Origin: Neurospora tetraspora
Taxonomy: Eukaryota; Ascomycota; Sordariomycetes; Sordariales; Sordariaceae
Direction: 5' to 3'
Assembly (NCBI RefSeq): GCF_033439725.1
Contig: NW_026944386.1
Location: 2,914,001-2,978,000, forward strand
DNA: 64,000 bases
Position 1 is the stretch's first letter. Every line of letters begins with the position of its first letter. The notes beneath the pieces were generated by a model. The model had not been told where the DNA came from and did no database searches. It was given only the letters and a program-made list of their open reading frames with translations. Made by a program: the position numbers and the translations under genes. Positions 1-9,300 of this stretch are shown here, in pieces.

Positions 1-955
1 AGGAGAGGTCCCGACGACGGACTTCCCCTCCCAAAGACCTACCGGAAAGTGGAGCGGCCAAAGCCCAATGGGCCGAGAGATGGGCGCCCACCGCCAACCT
101 AATAGGGGAAACAACGCCGCAAGACGCGCCACACGATACGCGACAGGGCACGCCGTATCAGGAAGAGCCATCGGCCAAAGATAGGGAGCGGTGGTTAGAG
201 AAAGCAACAAGGAGGGAATGGATAGCAAGGTGGGAGATGCAGACAGCGGCGGCAGTCTCCAAGTCGGGAAGACGCTATCAGTTGACGATCGCTGACCTAT
301 ACCCAAAGTTCGACGGGACTTCGATAAGGAGACATATGGTCGGCTCCAGAGAGAAAAGGAGGCGCGGAGAGGCTGAGGGCGAAGACCCTCGCCCCCTCTC
401 TAAAGCCAAAAGCTCACTCCTCATCCAAGCGCGGACAGAAGTAATCGGGCTCCGGTCCTTCCTATTTAAAAGGAAGGTCCCCGATATCGAAACACCGTAC
501 TGCTCTTGCGGGACGGGCAAGGAGACCTTTGCACACTTGGTTTACGACTGTCTATGGACATTCAACCAGCGAATAAGGGAAGAAGAGTGGCCGCACAGCC
601 AAGAGCAACTGGCTGTATACTTGGACGACGGAGAGCAGGCCGACCGCCTCCTCGGTTGGGTATTGAGATTGGGACGGCTCCGAGAATACCGTCTAGCAGT
701 TGAGTTGGAGGAGGAAGGAGTCGGCGAAGCCGACCCTCAGGGATAACACATCAGTCGATGGTAAGATATCGGCGATGCGTTAACGTCATTATTCACCGAG
801 CGGTGGGTGAGCACCGCTACGGTAGGAAACGCAGGTGCCGGCCTCGCGGCCGGGCAAGGGGCGGGGGTTTTTATCCGGCAGACGGAAGTATGTACGGTTT
901 TCCCTCCGAAAATAGGTGAAGGACCCCATGCCCATCGGGCGCTTAGTATATAGTT
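1..955 (+). mobile_element. 3' end of an unmutated LINE retrotransposon
   Basis: This GC-balanced segment holds the LINE coding end (3-746) followed by about 200 bp of 3' untranslated sequence. It gives way abruptly near 950 to AT-rich DNA that matches the middle of MULE copy B (about 15400 onward). The simplest reading is a LINE inserted into MULE copy A, with its 3' end facing right. The MULE left end would then lie beyond the window. No clear poly-A or short tail repeat is visible at the junction, so the endpoint is approximate. Confidence 0.55.
3..746 (+). CDS. LINE (non-LTR retrotransposon) ORF2, C-terminal part, truncated by window edge
   Basis: The frame is open from the first bases of the window to a TAA at 744-746, so the ATG at 237 is internal and the protein continues upstream. 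Near the end is a cysteine-histidine cluster, CSCGTGKETFAHLVYDC (C-x-C-x7-H-x4-C). Fungal LINE ORF2 proteins (Tad1-like) usually carry this knuckle after the reverse transcriptase and RNase H regions. The upstream part is rich in Arg, Glu and Trp and resembles the linker between those domains. The reverse transcriptase itself lies outside the window. Base composition is normal and there are no internal stops, unlike the mutated DNA that follows, so this copy has escaped RIP or arrived late. The assignment rests on the zinc-knuckle pattern and context, and the exact clade is unknown. Confidence 0.6.
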   Translation, partial: ERSRRRTSPPKDLPESGAAKAQWAERWAPTANLIGETTPQDAPHDTRQGTPYQEEPSAKDRERWLEKATRREWIARWEMQTAAAVSKSGRRYQLTIADLYPKFDGTSIRRHMVGSREKRRRGEAEGEDPRPLSKAKSSLLIQARTEVIGLRSFLFKRKVPDIETPYCSCGTGKETFAHLVYDCLWTFNQRIREEEWPHSQEQLAVYLDDGEQADRLLGWVLRLGRLREYRLAVELEEEGVGEADPQG

Positions 956-959
956 ACTA

Positions 960-2219
960 GCATAGGGAATAAGACTACTATCACAATACGAATATAGTAA
1001 ATTGTATTATTTAATAAATTTGCCCGTATACGGTTCTAATTTATTGAAGATAGGGCGGTATATTATAGGTATGATACCGAGAGCAATACAATATTAATAT
1101 TCTACTATATTAATAGTTTACTAATAAATTTAATTAGGAGACTCCCCTAATTATAATATATTAAAATACTCGAATTTAATACATTTCGTTTAATATTTGA
1201 TTGCTTTATCGATTGCGATTTTTATAGTGTTAAGTATTTTAAAGCCCTAGATAACGGTTTGAACGATTAAATTAGCGGCTATATAAATAACGATAATTAA
1301 TATATTATAAAATTATATAGAGGAAATATAGGGAGGTATATTTATAATAATAAAATTCTTTAAATTATAGTTAATTAATTTAATTAGCGATATAGTATAG
1401 TAATCGAAGTTCAACCTCTCGTTAATATAATAAATAGCCTACTCCTCCTTAATAAATATATACGTATTATTCAAATACGTAATAATTACTGTTTATTACG
1501 TAAAGAAATTCTTGAGTCTCTCCTAAACAGTATTAAAGTTTTTAATAATCTTTATATAATAAGTATATTTTTAAAGATTGTAAAGTCCAAATTATAAATA
1601 CTCTATAGTATTAAGAGGAGGACCTAATTAGTTAATACTGTTAATTAATTAATTTAGGCGAATAATTATATACTTATCCTCCTTATTACATTCCTTTAAA
1701 TTTATAGTATTATTAGGAGGCTATAGTTAGGCCTCTTACCCAGATATTGGAATCGATACTAATATTTCTCGCTATATTCATATAATAATTACGTCGGTAT
1801 AAATTTAAATAATTTAGACAGTAACCTTTTTATCCTATTTATATTTAATATTTAATATTATTCTTTTATTAATATAGAAAATATATAATTAGGAGTATGC
1901 CGCTAGATAAACTCGCTTAATAGCCGCCCTTATAGTATTATTATAGTTTATAATAGTAATTAATAAGGTAATGGCGGCGATAACTTTATAATGAGCGTTA
2001 ATTTAATTTATTAATTAATTAAATCCCTCTTATTTCTTATTATCTACGAACCTATATACGCAATTGAAGGTATAGCCTAGTCTAATTATACTTACAATTT
2101 AAAAGAAGGTAAAAGCTTTATTATTAGTTTTATATATATTATTATAGAATTATACCTAGAAATATTATTTTCAAAGTTTCTCTCCTTATAAATTACTTTA
2201 AAAGAGGGCGGTTAATTTA
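960..2219 (-). mobile_element. MULE copy A, left piece (RIP-mutated)
   Basis: This AT-rich stretch aligns collinearly with MULE copy B (about 15400-16735). For example, the segments around 1370-1510 and 15835-15975 share long recognisable runs such as GCGATATAGTATAGT and ATACGTAATAATTACT. The transposase would be read on the minus strand and is broken by many stops. It ends at 2219, where the gypsy 5' LTR begins, and the same element resumes at about 19362. It is therefore half of one MULE split by a younger retrotransposon. Confidence 0.65.
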
Positions 2220-2477
2220 TATTATAGGATTACCTGTGACTATGCCTTGTACCAACACGGCTCCCGCTATAGGTAGTCGAGCTTCGTATTGTACTATTAC
2301 CGCCATACTATTAACTAATAGTATATTACGTATATATATATATATAAGTCTAGCTCTAAGTATAATTTAACCCTACCCTATATCGCTAAACATCTATATA
2401 CTTCTCCTTCTTCCTCTCTTCGTATAATTAAATATATTTAACTTACCCCCTAACCGTCGCTTTGCTCCATAATAATT
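2220..2477 (+). repeat. Ty3/gypsy 5' LTR (RIP-mutated)
   Basis: About 258 bp repeated directly at 19104-19361. Shared stretches include GGCTCCCGCTATA-like and TAATAGTATATTACGTATA runs, then a polypyrimidine section with TTCCTCTC. Most differences between the copies are C/T or G/A transitions, as RIP produces. The first bases, TATTATAGG, would have been TG.. before a TpG to TpA change. The exact 3' border is uncertain by a few bases. Confidence 0.7.
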
Positions 2478-2699
2478 AATTATACTTACTATTATACTAT
2501 AAGCGTATAACCTTATTCAAATCTATTGCTACCGTCGTCAGATTTTCTAACGTGCCCGCAATTCTTTATCGTACCGTGATCAGACTTCGTCGCACCGCGA
2601 TAATATAAATACTAAGATTATACCATAATTTTCCTAGGAAGCGCCTATAATGTAGCGTACTCCTTATTCCCTAAGTTATAAAATAATATTCTACTTTAT

Positions 2700-5530
2700 T
2701 TAAATTAATTGAATTAATTAATATCGTCCGTTATTAATACCAACGTTACAATTTCTATTATTGGCTCAATTATCGACCCTGCTTGCGAGTAATTATTCGA
2801 AAATATTATTGAGGCCTTTAATAGTTACTTAGACCCGGGCAACCTAATAGAATAGTCCGTTTTCGACCTCGCTTTATAATTTACTAACTATATTACTTTT
2901 TCCTACGTTATTATCGCCCTTACCAGATTTATTTATAAAGACGTAATTAAGGTTAATAGTTTCGCCGCCGCCGTAGAAGATACGCTTATTAATATAAATA
3001 TTATAATTATTAATTTTAATACTAAGTTTATAAATTTAAATAATAAAATTACTTATTTTAAAAAATGATTCACAATTACCTAGAGTAATTTCGTCGATAC
3101 TAATACTTCTTTTAATAACGCTAACGAAGTGTACAATAAATTTAAGAAAAACGTTATTTCTAAGATTAGGAAAAAGAACTATACTATTAAAGACCTTAAA
3201 AAAGTTATTTGTTTAAAGGTCATCCTCTCCGAATTTATCCCTTTACTTAATAATAACGATATATTTACCGCCGTTCTTAAGTTGAAAATTAGTAAGGACC
3301 CCGAAGCCTTTACCGGCGAAGGTAATATAATAATTAAGCGCGCCGAATTTTATTATACTTAATATATTAAAATCGAATTCTACTAGTTCTAAAACTTATA
3401 GTATTTTAATATTAATGAGCGTTTTAAATTTATTTAAATTATATAATACCTCGGTAGCGCCGCTTTTTACGCCTTATCTCCCTATATTATATTACTATTA
3501 AAGGAAGCCGATGCGGATAAAAAGAAATAAATGATTAGCAAAGATCTCCTTGCCCATTTAAATACTAAGTATGACAGTATAAATTTAATTTTAAAATTGC
3601 GTTATAAATTCGAAAATTTAAAAATATATAAAAAAAAAAAGTTATTTAATTTTAAAAATAAATTTACTACCTGAATTGATTATTATAACTTAAATAATAC
3701 TATAAAAACCTATTATGTAAAAATAAAAATTATTAACAATATCCATAATACGATTGCGTACTAATAAGACCTTCTTACTTTTAATGCCTACGAAAAGTAG
3801 TTTACCCTTTATTGTAAACTCGGCACTAACTTCGAAAATTATAATTAGCGCAATTAGAACGCTACCCTCTTCTATAAAAATAGTTCTAACAACGGAAGAA
3901 GAGGTAAAAGTAGTACTTCTACTACTAAACGTACTACTATTTAAAGTGGTAATACTATAAATATCGACGCTATAACCGCTTTTAATATCTTATTAATAAA
4001 AATAATTAGTAAAATTATTTTTAACTACCACTTTTAGAATAACTTCTATAAATACTATAGTAGGGAAGGCTATTAAGCTATCGACTATTATAATAGTATT
4101 AATACTAATATCCTTCGTATTAAGAGAAATAAGAACTATTATAATAATTATAATTATAATAATAGTAATAGCAATATTAGTACTGCTAAATCCGCTATAA
4201 ACTAAGTTAGTTATAATAGCGCCGCCTATATTAACGCTATAAGCGTTAGAAAAGCTACCCCCGCCGCTCCCGCTGCTATAATTACCCTAACCCCAGCCGC
4301 TCCTACTGTTAAATATAGCGTAAGAAATATAATGCCTCCCTATTAAATCGTATAAAAAGGCCGTCGTTTTTAACGATTATAATAGGAAAGGAGGATATAG
4401 ATCTAAATTTAGTAAACTTAAAAGTAATTTAATTAAAAAATATAACCTTAGATAGCTACAATAATAATTCTATCTTCCTTTTTATTTATATCGTTTATAA
4501 ATTATATAATATTAAAAGTAAATATACCGTTTTAATTAATAATAAATATTCCAGACTTATTGTTATTAATTATATATTTATTATACGCTTTACTACACTA
4601 TTTTTATAATTCCCTAAATTAAAGGCGTTATATTTTACTAACGGAGTACTAAAGGGATTAATTATTAAATATTATTAAATTTAATTAAAAATCGGCTACT
4701 ATATAGAGACAATTTTACTATTAATTTATAACCTTACAGTCAATTACCCTATTACTTTCTGTATACCCTAATTAAAATACTATAACCCTACGGTTTTATA
4801 GCCGGAATGTTTAATTACTTTTATAAAAGAGTATATTAGCGAATATTTACTAATTAAATTATTAATTACCTTCTAATAAATATCTAAGGTATAGGATTAT
4901 AATAAACGTTATAATAAAACTATCGACCGAATAACGGCCTCTACTCCGCCCATAGAAATAAGTAACCCCGAACCCGAACTTATTATTATTAAAGATTTCG
5001 ACCCTACGACTACTAATTACTTTATACCCGCCTAACGAGTAAGGAGAGCCGTAAAATAACGATTAATAAAATTAAAAATACGCCGAACGTATTCTAATAC
5101 CTCGACGCCTATTTTAAAACCCTTTACTATTTTAGAGCTTACTTAGCTGATTATTAGACCCGTAGTCTATTATCTAATTATTAGAACGTAGAAGTCTAAT
5201 ATAAATTATTATATTCTAATCTATTAAATTTATTTTTCGAATAACCCTATTAACCCAGATAATATTATAGATTTTAATATAATGAATTTTAATTAACTAT
5301 ACGAAATATAAAAATTGAAAATATTCTAGACTTTATACGCGGAAATGAAAGAAATTATTAAAAAGGCTAGGGCGAAAAAGGAGGCCCAAGTTAAAGAGAG
5401 AGAAGGGAGCGCTTTAAATTTTAAGGGAGGAAATAATAAAAGCGGTATCGATAGAGGGGTAAGGATAGGACGGATAAATTTATTAACGGATTTATTAATA
5501 GAGGAGATAGTAAAGCAAATTATAATTAGT
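2700..5530 (+). pseudogene. gypsy gag and protease region, RIP-inactivated
   Basis: The plus-strand frames resemble a retroelement gag and nucleocapsid/protease region but are interrupted by many TAA and TAG codons. The longest open piece, 3129-3362, encodes only 77 residues, rich in Lys, Ile and Asn. A tract around 3890-4250 rich in Asn, Ser and Thr codons may be the nucleocapsid linker. The purine-rich stretch at 5345-5530 is less mutated and encodes Lys/Glu-rich peptide. The region is cut at 5530 by the copia insertion. The gag assignment is by position upstream of the reverse transcriptase, not by a strong motif. Confidence 0.5.
5526..5530. repeat. Left target-site duplication of the copia insertion (TTAGT)
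   Basis: TTAGT lies directly before the 5' LTR and is repeated directly after the 3' LTR at 11606-11610. Five bases is the usual Ty1/copia target duplication. The gypsy pol sequence is continuous across the two sites once one copy is removed. Confidence 0.92.
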
Positions 5531-6071
5531 TGTTAACGTGTGGCTAGTACTATGCCTTGTAACTGCCTTGTACTACCTTGTAGTATAGAAGGCTAGTTGA
5601 ACTATTCCTTCTACGGAATCAGTTGACTCAGTCCCCACAGAATGTACTAGAATACAAGAGGTTTTGCCACTGTATTCTAGAGTCTTATAACTTAGCTAGC
5701 ATTTCTTCCAGACTGATTTGTCATCACAGGATTCAACAGAAGCTTCTAGATGCTTAGTGTCCATGCATATAGAGACCTCTCCTCTCCTTCAGTTCGTCAC
5801 TCCTTAAGCAAGCAAGCACAAGTCAAGCAATACAATATAGTCTTTTCTCACAGTGCAGAGTCCACTGTAATCTTCTGTCTTGAGAGCAGAGTCCTCTCTA
5901 AGACCTCTTTTACAACATCCTTTTATTGTACTTGCAACTACGCTGCTTCCTTCAGCATTGCTGTCGTACTTCCTACCGCTTCCGCTCCGCTCTGCTACAA
6001 GTGCATAGTTCACTGTAGCAACCTTGTACTGGTGCTATCATTATAGGCCAGTCAGGGCACCGCAGCAAACA
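5531..6071 (+). repeat. copia 5' LTR
   Basis: This LTR is 541 bp, begins TGTTAAC and ends GCAAACA, so it has TGTT...AACA termini. It matches the 3' LTR (11065-11605) except at two positions that I found by reading both. Position 5552 is A where 11086 is G, and 5766 is C where 11300 is T. As in other LTRs it should hold the promoter and polyadenylation signals, but I could not fix a TATA box with confidence. Confidence 0.95.
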
Positions 6072-6086
6072 GGTTATGAGCCCGGG
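6072..6086 (+). other. copia primer-binding site (initiator-tRNA anticodon-arm type)
   Basis: GGTTATGAGCCC at 6072-6083 directly follows the LTR. Its reverse complement, GGGCTCATAACC, is the anticodon stem-loop sequence of eukaryotic initiator tRNA-Met, including the CAU anticodon. It is not complementary to a tRNA 3' CCA end. Priming from an internally cleaved half-tRNA is known for Drosophila copia and yeast Ty5. Use here is inferred from complementarity and position. Confidence 0.75.
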
Positions 6087-6157
6087 AAACAAGAATACCC
6101 GGATTCAGCCTATCGATTCGCGCTTCCAAGTCACGATCGATTCTTGACCCCTTGGCT

Positions 6158-6257
6158 CTGTACTACAGGCCAACCTCCTATCTCTCTTCTCGGCAAACAG
6201 CACTGTACTACAGGCTGTAGACTGCTCATCAACTGCAAATAGTACTGTACTACAGAC
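6158..6257 (+). repeat. Three spaced copies of CTGTACTACAGRC in the copia leader
   Basis: The 13-mer occurs at 6158 and 6203 (CTGTACTACAGGC) and at 6245 (CTGTACTACAGAC), spaced 45 and 42 bp, between the primer-binding site and the gag start. Each contains the near-palindrome CTGTACTACAG. Such leader repeats could fold for packaging or dimerisation, but nothing in the sequence proves a role. Confidence 0.6.
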
Positions 6258-6303
6258 TATTTTCACTGGTCCCTCAAGCACCCTTCATTATTGCAGTGCT
6301 ATA

Positions 6304-9300
6304 ATGGATCAACCGACTGAACTAATGGATCATACTGCAGCTTTTCCTGCAGAATATCCAAGCCTGAGCTTACAAGGCTTACAAGCTCAAATTCACAACC
6401 TTGAAGGCCAGCTTCAGCACGTTATTTCGCTGCTACAACAGAACTTGGCTGCTCAACACTCTTCTCAGACTCAACAGCCTCCTCAAGCTGAACAGCCTCC
6501 TCAGGCTGAACAGCTTCCTCAGGCTCAACCAACTCTTCAAGCTCAGTCAACTCTTGAGTCTCCTACACCTACCTCGGAGCCTATTACAGCTCCAACGCTT
6601 TCAGCACACCTCGGAACTGATTTCAGCGCTCTTACTACCAAAGAGCTTGCTAAACAGTCACTCCAACTTGCTGAAAAAGAGCGTCCTTCAGGACCTGAAA
6701 ACTACAATCAGTGGTATCAGGCTATTTCTATCCAGTTCAGGGCACTACAAATTCCTGAATTCCTGGAAGACCCTGACCGAGTTAACGCCTTACTATCTGA
6801 TCCTCAGAAGGCTGCCTTGTTATTGACCCTTCGGAATACCTTAAAACAGGGCCCCTTATCTACTATTGCCTTCGAAACGGACCCTGCAGAGGCTTACAAG
6901 CGTTTGCGTATGCAGTACGCTCCCAGCCAGTCAACCCTCCGAGACTCCCTATATAAGGAGTTTCACTTCCTTAAGTTTGATGGATCTACTACTATAGTAG
7001 AATTCAACGCCAAATTCAACACCCTCGCGAGCCGACTTGCTGGTCTCGGCGTTAGGATAGCGGAAATTGACCAGATCAACCACTATTTTAACGTGCTAGA
7101 AAGCCACTTCTCTCAGTGGGTAGAGCGTTGTAGAGGCTTGCTGCGGCAAGAACAATGGCTCTACAACACAGAAGGCAAGATTACTAAACTAAGCCTTCTG
7201 TACTTCCAGGAAGACCTACTAGCTGAGACTCGGAATTCGACTACCACGACTTCTCAACAGCTGTTAGCTTTGCAAGCTAGCTATAAGAGAAACCACAGGT
7301 CGAAAGATAACAACAAGGCTAATCATCAGAACCCACGGTCTACTAAGAGGAAGGATCAAGATACTAAGCCCTTCAGCCAGCCGTCTGCTAAGCACACTAA
7401 CCCTCAAGGCAAGCAGCAAGGCAAAGGCACTAAGAAGAAGGCCCAAGGAGAGTCCTTCAACATTGAAGGCACTGAGCAAACAGCTTCTAATGAAGCTTTC
7501 ACTATAGGCTATAACCTTGAGTCTGGCACTATATTCGGAGCAGACAGTGACTCTGAATTTGTAGCCACCGAGGAAACTCCTGAATTCAGCCACCCAACTA
7601 TCAAAAACAACAGCCAATGGCTCTTTGACACTGGGTCTACAGTGCACATCTGCAACAACAAAACCCTATTCTCGGACCTACAGTTCTCTACCACTCTAGG
7701 CACCGTAGGGACCGGAGGTGGTCCTGTAAAGCCACTGGGCGTTGGCACTGTGAAAATCGAATTCCTCGCCGGCTACAAAGATAACACAGCGGTTTACAGC
7801 TCTATATCACTCACAGATACTCTCTATATTCCTAACTTCCCGCTGAATATAGTGAGTGGCCATAGGTTGTATGCCTCTGGAGGCACCTTAATCAAGGAAA
7901 AGTTATACACAGCCTCCCGGAAGCTATTGGCATTGCTAAACTTCCAAAAACACGGCTTCTTCTTCACCACGAAGAATACTGTATCTACCAAAATTGATCC
8001 TAAACAACCATTGGCCTACGGGTCTACTTGGCACTGTTACACTACCAGAGACAATGCCGATCTCAGTGATTCTGAAACTGAAGAATCTACTGAACCTACT
8101 ACAGCTCCTGAAATTTCAAAGGGGGTTATAGAGCCTCCGGCTCTGGATCCAACTCCCACAGCTCCCACAACAGCTCTCAAGAAACCCTCTGAGGCGTTGA
8201 TTCGGGCCGCCCAGTTATGGCACGTCCGGCTCGGGCATATAAGCCTTGATCTTTTGAAAAAGACTGCTCAAGTTACTAAAGGCATGCCTAGCTTTCAAAA
8301 GGTACGCCCTGAAGACTTGGTTTGCAAAAGCTGTGATTCGGCCAAAATACTACGCAGACCCTCCAAAAAGCCAGTAGCCGATCCACCGTTTGCCCTCGGA
8401 CGACTAGAGGGGGATATCTTTATTATTCGTCCTACGCCACTGAATAACAAGCCGTATGGTCTTGTTTTAGTGGATCGGAAAACCCGCTTCAGACTCATTC
8501 GGCTTCTAAGAACGAAAGATGAAGCTGCTATAGAGGTTAGATCTATTATCGAAACTCTCTATAACACTTATAAGCGGTACCCAGCGCAATTTCACTACGA
8601 CGGAGGTAAAGAAATCAGAAGCCTACTTCCGTACTTCACTGAAAAAGGTATCACCTTCAGTAAATCTAGCCCTTACGCTCACCACCAAAACGGCCTACCA
8701 GAACGCTCCATTCGGGTGATTTTGGACCGTCTTCGAGCTACTCTCATTGCCTCAGGTCTACCCCCGACCCTCTGGTGTTACGTTATTATCTCTGTGGTAG
8801 AAATTATCAACCGCACTGCCAACTCAACTAAGGAGCTTACTCCTTACCAGCTCTTCCTCGATGAATTGGTGCCCTCACAGGCTCCTCACGTCCCTGATCT
8901 CCAGAACTATAAAGTTATTGGCACCGAAGTCATGGTGTTTATACCTTCTGAGAAACGTTCTGCAGGGCAAAAGCTACAGCCCAGAGGTACCAAAGGAAGG
9001 CTTTTGGCCGTTCTGGGGCATCAAACCTACTTGGTTTGGCTAGGCCAACGGCAAGTAGTTCAGACGCCTTTTGTCAAATTCTATGAAGACTACAAGCTTC
9101 ATCTCCAGGGCCCCAGAAGCCCTACAAACTCCCTACAGCTTCCTGAAGTTCAGGAGGAGGAAGAACAAGAACATTCTGCAGAACAACCTCTCATAACTGC
9201 AGAGCCTCCCAGGCTCACAACACCTCTTGTAGAGCCTCCCAAGTCTACAAATATCGAAGTCCATCTGCCACAAGCTTCTAAGCAGCAGAAGGAAGAATTC

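Noticed and set aside
5750-6046. Open frame of 98 codons in the copia LTR, repeated at 11284
   Set aside because: It lies wholly inside the LTR and lacks any domain. Its near-identity in both LTRs reflects LTR identity, not coding.
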